Below are positions 9,900 to 18,609 of a stretch of DNA of 64,000 nucleotides, piece after piece. This DNA is from an uncultured Lachnospiraceae bacterium (GTDB lineage: Bacteria > Bacillota > Clostridia > Lachnospirales > Lachnospiraceae): positions 50,451 to 114,450 of the forward strand of contig CANPTH010000005.1 in NCBI GenBank assembly GCA_947576945.1, given 5' to 3'. Each line of letters opens with the position of its first letter. The stretch's first letter is position 1. The notes below the pieces were generated by a model. That model made no database searches. It was not told the DNA's origin and was given only the letters and a program-made list of their open reading frames with translations. A program made the position numbers and the translations under genes.

Positions 9900-11363
9900 A
9901 TGGCATTACCCAGTATAAAGAAAAACTTTGCATACAGTATGCTCTATCAGCTCCTTGAAGTTATAGTGCCTTTTATTACGGCACCGTATTTGTCAAGGGT
10001 TTTAGGAGCCGACATGGTCGGGGTACAAAGTTATACAAACTCTATTCAAGCATATTTCCTGTTGTTTGCCGCGCTTGGCACACAATCTTACGGTGCGAGG
10101 GAGATTTCCCGCAACCGGGATGACATAAAAGCGTATAGCAGGCTGTTTTGGGAAATAGAGTTGATGTCAATGGCCACGTCGGCAGCAGCCCTGGCTGCAT
10201 GGATCATTTTAATTGCATTAAGTTCCACATATAGAGTCTTCTATTTGATAATGATACCAAATCTATTAGGATCCATGTTAAATATCACATGGTTTTTTAA
10301 CGGTTTGGAGAGATTTAAGCTAACCGTTATAAGAAATATGTTTTTTCGGTTGGCGGGCGTCGCATTTATGTTTGCCTTTGTGAGAGAAAAGGGCGATGTG
10401 GTAATATACATAGCGCTCCTTTCGCTGATCAATTTATTGTCAAATATTTCTTTGTGGGTTTATATCCCGAAGCTTACAGCCAAAACGGCTTTCAGGGAAT
10501 TAAGAATCGCCGGGCATTTTAAACAGACGCTGGCCTATTTTATACCAACGATCGCTACTTCCGTCTATACAGTGCTTGACAAGACTTTGATCGGATTGAT
10601 CACGAAGAACAATACACAGAACGGCTTATATGAGCAGGCGGAAAATATCATACGAGTGGCAAACAGGATTTCTTATTCCGGCATTAATGCGATAGTCGGC
10701 GTCAGAATATCGTATTTGTTTGTGGAAAATAAGATAGAAGAAATACACGCTCGAATAGAGAATTCCATGAATTTTATTTTCTTTATGGGCGTGGGGTGTG
10801 CATGCGGACTATCGGCAATTGCCAGAAGATTTGTACCGCTTTATTTTGGGGCGGGATATGAAGGTGTCGAGTATCTGCTGTATGTTTTGTGCCCGATTAG
10901 TGTGATCGTTGGTGCGAGCAATTGTATGGGTTCGCATTATTATACCCCCAGTGGACGCAGGACACAAAGTTCAAAATACCTGATCGTGGGTTCGTGTGTG
11001 AATTTGGTGATGAATTTATGTTTGATTCCATATCTGCAGGCTATTGGCGCGGCAATTGCTACCGTTATTGCTGAATTGACGATCACCATGTTGTATGTGA
11101 GAAACAGCAACAATTATATGAGCCTGAAACTTTTGATCCAGATAGGATGGAAAAAGATCATATCCGGCATTATAATGTTCATAATTGTGTTTCATTTGGG
11201 GAAATTAATTAATATTTCAGAATTAATGATCATAGTGATACAGATCATTGTGGGTATGGCAATATATATCCTGGGGCTGTTTATACTGCGTGATAAATGG
11301 ACGGTGAAATATATATACAGTTTGATAGATAGAATACGTAAGAGAATAAACTGGGGAAGTTGA
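9900..11363 (+). CDS. Polysaccharide flippase, Wzx/MOP superfamily
   Basis: The 487-residue protein has about 12-14 hydrophobic segments. Its N-terminus (A-P-Y-L-S-R-V-L-G-A-D, then G-A-R-E-I-S-R-N-R-D) is characteristic of the polysaccharide_synt/Wzx family. It would flip an undecaprenyl-diphosphate-linked repeat unit to the outer face of the membrane. A GGAG ribosome binding site lies 8 bases before the ATG. The stop is only 3 bases before the next start, so the two genes are co-transcribed. A dedicated Wzx indicates that this operon makes a Wzy-type polysaccharide, although no clear Wzy was found. Confidence 0.9.
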   Translation: MALPSIKKNFAYSMLYQLLEVIVPFITAPYLSRVLGADMVGVQSYTNSIQAYFLLFAALGTQSYGAREISRNRDDIKAYSRLFWEIELMSMATSAAALAAWIILIALSSTYRVFYLIMIPNLLGSMLNITWFFNGLERFKLTVIRNMFFRLAGVAFMFAFVREKGDVVIYIALLSLINLLSNISLWVYIPKLTAKTAFRELRIAGHFKQTLAYFIPTIATSVYTVLDKTLIGLITKNNTQNGLYEQAENIIRVANRISYSGINAIVGVRISYLFVENKIEEIHARIENSMNFIFFMGVGCACGLSAIARRFVPLYFGAGYEGVEYLLYVLCPISVIVGASNCMGSHYYTPSGRRTQSSKYLIVGSCVNLVMNLCLIPYLQAIGAAIATVIAELTITMLYVRNSNNYMSLKLLIQIGWKKIISGIIMFIIVFHLGKLINISELMIIVIQIIVGMAIYILGLFILRDKWTVKYIYSLIDRIRKRINWGS

Positions 11364-11366
11364 TCA

Positions 11367-12395
11367 ATGCAGATAGAAGGAGCATCGCGAGAAATGAGGG
11401 TGGTTGAAAACTTTAAAGGGCTGAAAAAAAGATTCCGTTATCATAGGGAAATGATATCGGATTATATATATGATTATCAAAATTATTTAAAGTTCAATTA
11501 TAATGGGAAAAACAGTACATCCTATGCGTCAATGGAAGCTAAAATATACCGAAGCGCACATCATCTTGAAAAGGGAATGTCTCTGAGTATGCCCAAAGAT
11601 GCTTTTGGAATTGAAAAGGCGAAAGAACTGTTTTCCTTTTTGAAGGAATATCTTTCCAGAGATTATGACCCTGAAGGAGAGGCGATCAGCAATGCAAGAG
11701 CAGTTTTGGCCGGATACTTAAAATATCAGCAGGATAATGGACATGAGTTGAAAGAGTTGTGGGATGAATACCGATCGGTCTTTGGATCTGACTTTACGGA
11801 GCAGTCACAGCCATTTGGGATTGAAAAGAAGAAGAAAGATACGATAATTTCATGTTCCGGGCTCGCACAGGGGTACTATGAGTTCAAAAAAAGCCGACAC
11901 TCCGTCAGGCAGTTTTCAAAAGAGCATGTTGACGAAGAAACGATCTTGAAGGCAGTTTCTATTGCGAAACAGGCTCCCTCTGCCTGCAATAGGCAATCCG
12001 TTAAAGTTTATTACTATAAGGATAAAGATTTGAATTTAAGGATCGGTAAATTTATAGGCGGAAACAGAGGATTTGAAGATGAAGTACAAAATTATCTTGT
12101 GATAACAAGTTCTGTGTCTTCGTTTGGAAATGCAAATGAAAGAAATCAGATGTATGTGGATGCAGGATTGTTTACGATGTCATTGATCGAGGCATTGCAC
12201 TTTCTTGGAATAGCCAGTTGTATTTTGCAGAATGGTGAACATAAGAGCAGAGATAAGATCATCAGAGGAATATGTACGAATATTCCGGACTATGAAAGAA
12301 TTGTATTGTTTATAGCGATAGGGCATTATAAGGAGAATGTTGTATATGCAGCTTCTCACAGAAAAAGTACAGAACATGTTTTGGAGATATTGTAA
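11367..12395 (+). CDS. Nitroreductase-family protein in a polysaccharide operon
   Basis: The protein has 342 residues. The C-terminal half (about 178-342) carries the nitroreductase fold signatures: the FMN-phosphate-contacting S-R-H-S-V-R-Q-F block, A-P-S-A-C-N-R-Q, and a later Y-V-D-A-G-L-F-T-M-S-L-I-E-A-L-H helix. The first ~170 residues are mostly helical and are not part of the standard domain. Nitroreductase homologues use FMN and NAD(P)H, but the substrate in a glycan cluster is unknown. Start 11367 has GGGGAAG 7 bases upstream; ATG 11394, preceded by AAGGAG, is an alternative that would trim nine residues. It lies directly between Wzx and the cytidylyltransferase. Confidence 0.75.
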   Translation: MQIEGASREMRVVENFKGLKKRFRYHREMISDYIYDYQNYLKFNYNGKNSTSYASMEAKIYRSAHHLEKGMSLSMPKDAFGIEKAKELFSFLKEYLSRDYDPEGEAISNARAVLAGYLKYQQDNGHELKELWDEYRSVFGSDFTEQSQPFGIEKKKKDTIISCSGLAQGYYEFKKSRHSVRQFSKEHVDEETILKAVSIAKQAPSACNRQSVKVYYYKDKDLNLRIGKFIGGNRGFEDEVQNYLVITSSVSSFGNANERNQMYVDAGLFTMSLIEALHFLGIASCILQNGEHKSRDKIIRGICTNIPDYERIVLFIAIGHYKENVVYAASHRKSTEHVLEIL

Positions 12396-12457
12396 AATGT
12401 GTTAACAGAAAGTAAGGAGACGGATGAGCTTAGTGCGGTACAAAAGGGGTGTGGCAG

Positions 12458-12904
12458 GTGAAGCGATATAAAATTGGTTATACGACCGGCGTATTTGACA
12501 TGTTTCATATAGGACATTTAAATTTATTAAAAAATGCCAAAGAGCAATGCGAATATCTTATCGTGGGAGTGAGCACGGACGAGGTAGTGCAGGATTACAA
12601 AGGAAAAACACCGATCATAGAATTTGACGAGAGGATAGCGATCGTTTCGGCGATCAAGTATGTGGATAAGGTAGTCCCGCAGGAAAATATGGATAAACGT
12701 AAGGCATGGGATAAGCTTCAGTTTGATGTGCTATTTCACGGGTCGGACTGGAAAGACAGCGATATGTATAAAAAGGTTGTAGATTCTCTGAAACAGGTTG
12801 GAGTAGAGGTTGTGTTCCTGCCGCATACCGAAGGAACATCATCTACATTATTGACTGAAATTTTGTATCACGCCCGGGAAAAAGAGAGCGAGGACCGATT
12901 ATGA
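12458..12904 (+). CDS. Cytidylyltransferase, TagD/GCT-like (glycerol-3-phosphate type)
   Basis: The 148-residue protein is a small HxGH nucleotidyltransferase. The motif T-T-G-V-F-D-M-F-H-I-G-H-L-N-L-L near the N-terminus and the C-terminal G-T-S-S-T-L-L block, equivalent to the family's second signature, place it with TagD and related CTP-dependent enzymes. Likely products are CDP-glycerol or a CDP-activated alcohol such as CDP-choline or CDP-ethanolamine. The start is GTG 12458, which has AGGGG 8 bases upstream; an in-frame GTG at 12449 overlaps that site and is less likely. The stop overlaps the LicD start by 4 bases (ATGA), which fits a cytidylyltransferase feeding a LicD transferase. Confidence 0.85.
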   Translation: MKRYKIGYTTGVFDMFHIGHLNLLKNAKEQCEYLIVGVSTDEVVQDYKGKTPIIEFDERIAIVSAIKYVDKVVPQENMDKRKAWDKLQFDVLFHGSDWKDSDMYKKVVDSLKQVGVEVVFLPHTEGTSSTLLTEILYHAREKESEDRL

Positions 12905-13845
12905 CAAACTTATCATTAGAACTTCCGGAAACTTTTTTTAAAGAGGAAATTCGGGACGGGTATAAAGTAAGCGGCACGATGAAGAAAGTATGGGCAGTGG
13001 AATTAGATTTGTTGTATAAGCTGCTGGAGGTATGCCGCAAATATGATCTGAAGTGTTATGCTGATGCCGGGACGCTGCTGGGGGCGGTCCGGCATAAAGG
13101 TTTTATTCCATGGGATGACGATATAGATGTGGTCATGTTCCGTGAAGATTATGAAAAGCTGAGAGCGGTCGCGCAGGAAGAGTTTAAAGCGCCCTATTTT
13201 TTTCAATGTGCTTATACGGATACGAATTATATCAGAGGCCATGCTCAGATCCGCAACAATGATACAACGGCTATCGCCTATAGAGAAGTGAGACGGAAGG
13301 CAGAGCGCAATTATGGGATTTTCATTGATATTTTTGTCCTGGACGGAGTGTTTCAAAACAAGTTTATCTTAAAAATGCAGAGATCGATCGTGAACATATG
13401 CAGAGAGGGAATGTTTGTATTGATCACAAGAGACGATCAACTGACAAAAAGGCAGGGTATGGAGAAGAAATTTCTGAAAATGCTCAGGATAGACAGAATA
13501 AAGTTATACAGAATTATGGATGCAGCGTTGAAGGGTGCGGCGGTAGAACGCAGTGAAATGGTTGCTCCTCTTGGATTTATTCATGAGACGGTAAAGAGGA
13601 TCCGTGACAAGCACCTTTATGATAAGATCGAGTGGATGGATTTTGAAAATATCAAAGTACCGGCACCCGGCAGATATCATGAATTTTTAAGCAATCGTTA
13701 CGGCGACTACAGGAAGCCGGTTCAGGTACCGACGACGCATGGCGGCGTTTACTTTGATCCTGATAAATCCTATAAAGAATATCTGGACGATATGAAAGAG
13801 GGAAAGCTGGATTATTTATTGGAGGAAGAACGTCATGATAAGTGA
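12901..13845 (+). CDS. LicD-family phosphotransferase
   Basis: The 314-residue protein contains the complete LicD core: A-D-A-G-T-L-L-G-A-V-R followed by H-K-G-F-I-P-W-D-D-D-I-D-V near residues 55-80, with the aspartates that bind metal. LicD enzymes transfer a phospho-alcohol such as phosphocholine from a CDP-activated donor to a sugar. The overlapping upstream cytidylyltransferase probably makes that donor, so the polymer is likely decorated with phosphocholine, phosphoethanolamine or glycerol phosphate. Which one is not decided by sequence. The gene overlaps the following GT2 by 11 bases. Confidence 0.88.
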   Translation: MTNLSLELPETFFKEEIRDGYKVSGTMKKVWAVELDLLYKLLEVCRKYDLKCYADAGTLLGAVRHKGFIPWDDDIDVVMFREDYEKLRAVAQEEFKAPYFFQCAYTDTNYIRGHAQIRNNDTTAIAYREVRRKAERNYGIFIDIFVLDGVFQNKFILKMQRSIVNICREGMFVLITRDDQLTKRQGMEKKFLKMLRIDRIKLYRIMDAALKGAAVERSEMVAPLGFIHETVKRIRDKHLYDKIEWMDFENIKVPAPGRYHEFLSNRYGDYRKPVQVPTTHGGVYFDPDKSYKEYLDDMKEGKLDYLLEEERHDK

Positions 13846-14803
13846 TAAACGGAATCTAAGCGTTATCATTCCGCATTATAATACGCCGGATCTGTTAAAA
13901 AAACTGATCGACTCCATTCCTCATATCGAAGATATTCAGATCATCGTCGTGGATGATAACAGCAATGTTCAACTGGAGGAACTGTCGGCTTTACAGGCCG
14001 ATTACGGAGATCAGGTGGAATTTTATAAGAATGATACCGGAATAAAGGGCGCGGGTACATGTAGAAATATAGGGTTACACCATGCGGAAGGAAAGTGGCT
14101 GTTGTTTGCGGACGCGGATGATTTCTTCTTAGACGGTATGTATGAAGCAGTCAGTAAGTATTTTGACTCAGTGTATGATGAGGTGTTTTTTGTGCCGACC
14201 AGCATTTATTCTGATACGGGAGAGGCAGCAGATATTCATGGCGTATATGCAAAGCGCGCAGATGACTATACTCTGGCCCCGACGGAGGAAAATCTTCTGA
14301 AGCTGAAAATGTCCTGGACCGTGCCATGGTCAAAATTAGTGCGGCATGAGTTAGTTAAGAAACATAACATATGCTTTGATGAAGTTTTGTTTTTCAACGA
14401 TATGATGTTCTCGGTAAAAGCCAGTCATTACAGTAAAAATATCGCCATTTCCAAAGATGTGATATACTGCGCCGTGAAATTGAAGGGATCGCTGACGATG
14501 CAGGTGGGATGGAAGGCTTATGAGATCAGATTACAGGAGTACTTAAAGGTATGCGATTTCCTGAGAAAGCAGTATACAGTAAGAGAAATGAAAGCCATGC
14601 ACTATACATGTCTGGGAATGCTGTACAGGGCGGTAAAGAATAAGTATGGCATAAAAAAGTACTTGTGGATCATTAAGGTGTTTTTAGAGCATAAGCTTCC
14701 TTTATGGTCTTGGGGACAGATCAGCACGGACAGTTTTCGACAGGCGGTGCAGGATTGGAGAACAAAGCGGATCAACTCAAAATATATGGTCAAGGGGAAT
14801 TAG
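13835..14803 (+). CDS. Glycosyltransferase family 2
   Basis: The 322-residue GT-A enzyme has the N-terminal L-S-V-I-I-P-H-Y-N-T strand, V-V-D-D-N-S-N, and a D-A-D-D-F metal-binding motif near residue 90. It is predicted to be cytoplasmic, adding one sugar to the growing lipid-linked unit. GGAGG is followed by the ATG 9 bases later, inside the end of the LicD gene, so translation is coupled. It is the last gene before the first 166-bp MITE-like insertion, which begins only 2 bases after the stop codon. Confidence 0.85.
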   Translation: MISDKRNLSVIIPHYNTPDLLKKLIDSIPHIEDIQIIVVDDNSNVQLEELSALQADYGDQVEFYKNDTGIKGAGTCRNIGLHHAEGKWLLFADADDFFLDGMYEAVSKYFDSVYDEVFFVPTSIYSDTGEAADIHGVYAKRADDYTLAPTEENLLKLKMSWTVPWSKLVRHELVKKHNICFDEVLFFNDMMFSVKASHYSKNIAISKDVIYCAVKLKGSLTMQVGWKAYEIRLQEYLKVCDFLRKQYTVREMKAMHYTCLGMLYRAVKNKYGIKKYLWIIKVFLEHKLPLWSWGQISTDSFRQAVQDWRTKRINSKYMVKGN

Positions 14804-14805
14804 AC

Positions 14806-14971
14806 CTAGTACTCCGTACTGAAAACTCTTGTGCAAATATTTCGGTCTATTTTCCCGATTGCACAAGCCCAGAATACTCAACGTAGCCCGCTACGCCTCC
14901 GTTTCTGAACTTGTACACTCGAAAAAATATCCTCGAAAATTTGCACAGGAACTTCAAGTACGGAGTACCAG
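14806..14971 (+). mobile_element. MITE-like element, copy 1 (166 bp, long terminal inverted repeats)
   Basis: The element begins CTAGTACTCCGTACT and ends with the near-complement GTACGGAGTACCAG. The imperfect terminal inverted repeat continues inward for about 35 bp, including TTGTGCAA opposite TTGCACAG. It matches a second element at 44050-44215 with only two differences by eye. Internal palindromes (a TTGTGCAA/TTGCACAA pair and a CGTAGC/GCTACG stem) make the transcript highly structured. It encodes no transposase. It sits between a GT2 stop codon and the sulfatase gene. The remaining bases to 15072 contain an imperfect hairpin near 14977-15016 and the sulfatase ribosome binding site. Short translations through this element are artefacts. 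Confidence 0.85.
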
Positions 14972-15072
14972 ACAGAAATTTGGGAATCGATCTAAAATCG
15001 AAATTCCTCAAATCGGAATTATGACAAATAGATTGAATAGAGAACAGGAAGAGAAATGGGTAATGAGGACAA

Positions 15073-16635
15073 ATGATGAAAAAGGGTAGGATAATATGGA
15101 AGATAGTTAGTGTTGTACTGTTGTTTATATCTTTTTTCTTGCTGCTTCTTCTGAACAGATCGGCGAGTTGGTTTTTACTTAATTTTCACGAGGTTGAGAT
15201 AGCAACTGCACTGTACCAGATATCCAGCCCGCTGAAAGGAACAGAAGCAGGCGTGATAAATGATTATATGAGTCAGTGCTTGTATCCGTCGATTTCTTTA
15301 TCGATAATATGCGTCTTGACCTATATAGTTTACCGTATGGTAGAGGAACGGCTCATGCTGGAAGCAGATGTTCGGATCGGCACCCTGTCTTTTCATTTGA
15401 AGAGTGGAAAGCGCAGATTTATGAAAGCAGGGAGAATGATTGCATTGTGTGCGTTATTCGTGCTCCTTGGGAGTGGAATCTGGGATAAAGCGGTAGCGGC
15501 AGGACTTCCGGAATACATAGAAAGTGTAACGGAAAGGTCCACATTATTTGAGACATATTATGTTGATCCGGATGACGTCGCGATTACTTTTCCAGAGAAG
15601 AAGAGGAATCTGTTGATCATTTATCTGGAGTCTATGGAAGCTACCTATGCCTCCAAAGAAGCAGGGGGTGGGAAGCTATATGACTATATACCGGAATTGA
15701 CGGAACTTGCAGAGACGAATCTGTATTTTTCTGATGACGACGATTTGGGCGGAGCCAGGAGAGTTCCGCTGACGGGGTGTACGATGTGGGGTATATTGGC
15801 AAGCTCGGCGGGAGTACCCTATAAATTGCCGATAGAAGGAAATAGTTCCGGAGAGTATGAAAAGTTTCTTCCCGGTCTGAAAGGAATGGGTGAAATACTG
15901 GAAGAAAACGGCTATCAGAACTATTTCATGTGCGGATCGGATGTGGAATTCGGAGGCCGTAAAGATTTCTATGAGCAGCATGGCATTTATCATATTTTTG
16001 ACTACAATACTGCTGTGGAGGATGGGATTATTCCTGAAGATTATTATGAATTCTGGGGAATGGAGGACGCGAGGCTCTACGAATATGCAAAGCAGGAATT
16101 GACGGATATTGCGCAGAGGGACGAACCTTTTAATTTCACGATGCTGACGGTTGACACACATAGACCGGACGGATATGTCTGCTCTCTATGTGAAAATACA
16201 TACCCGTCACAATATGAGAATGTACTGGCCTGTGCCAGCAGACAGGCGGACCAGTTTATCGATTGGGTCAGGGAACAGGACTGGTATGAAAATACCACCG
16301 TTGTAATAACGGGAGATCATCTGAATATGAAAGTAGATTTTTGGGATGATATCGGTGATTACCAGCGGACGATCTATAATTGCTTTCTTAATCTTCCGGA
16401 CGGGCTTGAGGCAGTACAGACCGAAAACAGGATCTTTACTATATTTGATATGTTTCCTACAATCCTGACTGCGGCCGGTGTGGATATAGAAGGTGGAAGG
16501 CTGGGGTTAGGGATAAATCTGTTTTCCGATCAGCGGACGCTGGCCGAGCAAATGGGGTTGGAAATGCTTAAGCGTGAATTGGAGTTATATTCCAATTATT
16601 ATCACATGAATTTCGTGGTCGGAAGTAGAAATTGA
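15073..16635 (+). CDS. Membrane sulfatase-superfamily phosphoglycerol transferase, OpgB/LtaS-like
   Basis: The 520-residue protein has about three N-terminal membrane segments (within residues 1-150) and an extracellular alkaline-phosphatase-fold domain. Visible catalytic features are the Y-L-E-S-M-E metal-binding start near residue 180, P-L-T-G-C-T-M-W-G around the predicted nucleophilic threonine near 236, T-V-D-T-H-R-P, and V-I-T-G-D-H-L near residue 415. The E-S-M-E wording resembles OpgB/MdoB, which moves phosphoglycerol from phosphatidylglycerol to glycans; LtaS builds lipoteichoic acid with the same fold. Decoration of the local polysaccharide with glycerol phosphate is the likely role. 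ATG 15076 is a possible alternative start. Confidence 0.8.
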   Translation: MMKKGRIIWKIVSVVLLFISFFLLLLLNRSASWFLLNFHEVEIATALYQISSPLKGTEAGVINDYMSQCLYPSISLSIICVLTYIVYRMVEERLMLEADVRIGTLSFHLKSGKRRFMKAGRMIALCALFVLLGSGIWDKAVAAGLPEYIESVTERSTLFETYYVDPDDVAITFPEKKRNLLIIYLESMEATYASKEAGGGKLYDYIPELTELAETNLYFSDDDDLGGARRVPLTGCTMWGILASSAGVPYKLPIEGNSSGEYEKFLPGLKGMGEILEENGYQNYFMCGSDVEFGGRKDFYEQHGIYHIFDYNTAVEDGIIPEDYYEFWGMEDARLYEYAKQELTDIAQRDEPFNFTMLTVDTHRPDGYVCSLCENTYPSQYENVLACASRQADQFIDWVREQDWYENTTVVITGDHLNMKVDFWDDIGDYQRTIYNCFLNLPDGLEAVQTENRIFTIFDMFPTILTAAGVDIEGGRLGLGINLFSDQRTLAEQMGLEMLKRELELYSNYYHMNFVVGSRN

Positions 16636-16808
16636 CAAAGACAGGGGGACGAAAGAACACTGTTTTTGCCAAGATATCTGAACGGTTGTAGATGCGCCAT
16701 GTTTTGAATACTATAAGATTCGGATACGAAGAAGGCGATTATGGAGAAGATGGACGGCGGTTGAAAGTATTTGGGTAAAAGAAGAAATTTGGGGAAAAGG
16801 AGTCGGGT

Positions 16809-18389
16809 ATGCAGAAAAATAACAGACGGATGCCGTCTGGGGTTGCAGTGAAAGCGTTAAACAGACATGTAAGAGTATTGGCAGAGAGAAAAGGGATTCA
16901 GGCACTGGTTTTGTTTATTATAGGGATTGCATTTTATCTATGCATAGGACAGGAGTGGATCGCAATTGAAAAGGATTCTGCGTTCTATCTGGATCCGACA
17001 TTGAAGAATAATGGTGTGATGCCGGTCTATCCGTTATTTTTGTTTGGGATCAGAATTATTTTTGGAGAAAACCTGTATCTGGGAGCGACGGTAGTGGTGC
17101 AGTCTCTGCTCGCAATTTTCTGTACGATGCTGTTTGTGTTGTATTTGCAAAGTATTTTCCGGTTGAGGTTTATGGAGCTTATTTTGTGCTATATTCTTGC
17201 AATGCTGCCGTTTACAATAGAGCTGCCAAGAGTAGGTATCACTCATGGGATTTTGACGGAGGGTGTTGCATATGCGCTTTTTTATATTTATTTCATTTTT
17301 ATATTAAAGTATGTGTTTTCCAAAAAGATAAAATGGATTTTAGCGGTTGCGATGATGGCTGTTTTGATGGGGCTGATCAGAAGCCAGATGATTTTCCTGC
17401 TGATGGTCACGGCTGTTATTTATGTCTCTGTGGAATTGGCGAAGCGCAAGGGAAGAAAACTTGGAAGAAGGATTGCCGGGACGGCGATGGATCTATGTAT
17501 TAGCGCTGTTGGAGTCTGCGTGTTGATTCTCCTGATTTATCAAGTGAGGGACTGCTACCTGACGCATGCGGTTCCGGTGATGGTCCGTATGGAGCAGAGA
17601 AATGCCAAATCGGATGATGAGAGCGAAGCAGTGGAAGTGAAGGAGACACAGACAGCTGCTTCCGGACAGACTAAGAAAAGCGGATCGATATCTCAGATGA
17701 CAAATCTCATCATTATCAAAGGATTTTACGAGGCAGACGAAGCAGACGTTGTGTTGTTTGACACGCCGCATATGCAGGAAATATTCCGCAGGGCGTATAC
17801 AGCCACGGATGAATTAGGATACAGGTATGTGTATGCCAGGCAAGATCTGTATATGTGGCGGGATCTGGTCAAAGATAAAATGGGAGGAGTGGTAGCCAGG
17901 GAAGTGCGTTCATATCTGGAGGAAAATCCGGATGTTTCCCTGAGCGCTGCGCAGGCAGTCAGAGAACTGGGTATGAAAGTTTTGCTGAAACATTTTGACC
18001 GGTATCTATATCATACGATAAGATTGATGATTCCAGGTTTTATCGCCAGTGTTTTTTTTCAGATTGAAAGAATCTATTTCCTCTGCCATATTATCACGCT
18101 GCTTCTGTTTGCCATTGCCGTAACAGGAGTGATCTACTGCATGAAAAACAGTCGAGATCATAGGGCGGCAGTATTTATGATTGTCACTTTGGGAGTCATC
18201 ATTATGATGGTTGGTATTATCAACTTGATTTTTACTGGCCTGCAGAGGTATATGGTTTACATGATGGGCATCTTTTACTGCAATATGTATCTATTGATGA
18301 AGGACACAGTGATTACTGTTGCGCAGAGGTTTCCCCATAATCGGTTGCTGGTCGGAGCGGCACGTATTCTGGGAGGGCAGGAAGGTTGA
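16809..18389 (+). CDS. Polytopic membrane protein, GT-C glycosyltransferase-like
   Basis: The 526-residue protein has about ten hydrophobic segments in the order typical of GT-C enzymes. After the first segment an extracytoplasmic loop carries E-K-D-S-A-F-Y-L-D-P, an acidic motif at the place where GT-C enzymes bind polyprenyl-phosphate sugars. A hydrophilic insertion rich in S, E and K lies at about residues 263-296. I recognise no named family; it could instead be the operon's missing Wzy polymerase. An AAGGAG ribosome binding site sits 6 bases before the ATG. The last codons (G-Q-E-G, stop) run into the four-hairpin repeat that starts at 18380. The 173 bases upstream hold nothing I can name. 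Confidence 0.65.
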   Translation: MQKNNRRMPSGVAVKALNRHVRVLAERKGIQALVLFIIGIAFYLCIGQEWIAIEKDSAFYLDPTLKNNGVMPVYPLFLFGIRIIFGENLYLGATVVVQSLLAIFCTMLFVLYLQSIFRLRFMELILCYILAMLPFTIELPRVGITHGILTEGVAYALFYIYFIFILKYVFSKKIKWILAVAMMAVLMGLIRSQMIFLLMVTAVIYVSVELAKRKGRKLGRRIAGTAMDLCISAVGVCVLILLIYQVRDCYLTHAVPVMVRMEQRNAKSDDESEAVEVKETQTAASGQTKKSGSISQMTNLIIIKGFYEADEADVVLFDTPHMQEIFRRAYTATDELGYRYVYARQDLYMWRDLVKDKMGGVVAREVRSYLEENPDVSLSAAQAVRELGMKVLLKHFDRYLYHTIRLMIPGFIASVFFQIERIYFLCHIITLLLFAIAVTGVIYCMKNSRDHRAAVFMIVTLGVIIMMVGIINLIFTGLQRYMVYMMGIFYCNMYLLMKDTVITVAQRFPHNRLLVGAARILGGQEG

Positions 18390-18515
18390 ATAAATTCTCT
18401 GATGAGCAATTTATTCAACCAAGAGTTTGTGCCGAAGCGTCACAAACTCCTTGATCGCAGAGCAGAATCTGAAATTCTGCTCGCGTCCTCAGCGCAAAGC
18501 GCTTCGGAATGGAGG
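18380..18515 (+). repeat. Four-hairpin intergenic element, copy A (136 bp)
   Basis: Four consecutive stems can be drawn: 18385-18394 with 18410-18419 (10 bp), 18423-18431 with 18441-18449 (9 bp), 18460-18468 with 18474-18482 (9 bp), and AGCGC 18491-18495 with GCGCT 18499-18503. The element ends in a GGAGG ribosome binding site. A near-identical copy lies at 46786-46921 and the last hairpin alone recurs at 28582-28606, each just before a gene. From TTG 18386 a 22-codon open frame (M-N-K-F-S-D-E-Q-F-I-Q-P ending S-Q-T-P) runs through the first two hairpins. The family is unknown to me; it looks like a structured mRNA leader. Confidence 0.8.
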
Positions 18516-18609
18516 AAAAGATGATGGGTAAAGAGACAATAATGTATTGATTATCGGTTTGGAGTTAAGCTCTTATGCAGCATTGCAGTTGACAGGAAAT
18601 GGTGGGATC

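Noticed and set aside
14977..15016. Imperfect hairpin after MITE copy 1 considered as a terminator
   Set aside because: The stem has mismatches and no T-tract follows.
14829..15089. An 86-residue plus-strand frame beginning inside MITE copy 1, with a matching start in copy 2 (44073)
   Set aside because: The shared part is only the translated repeat, including its terminal inverted repeat; it has no start context and different continuations in the two copies.
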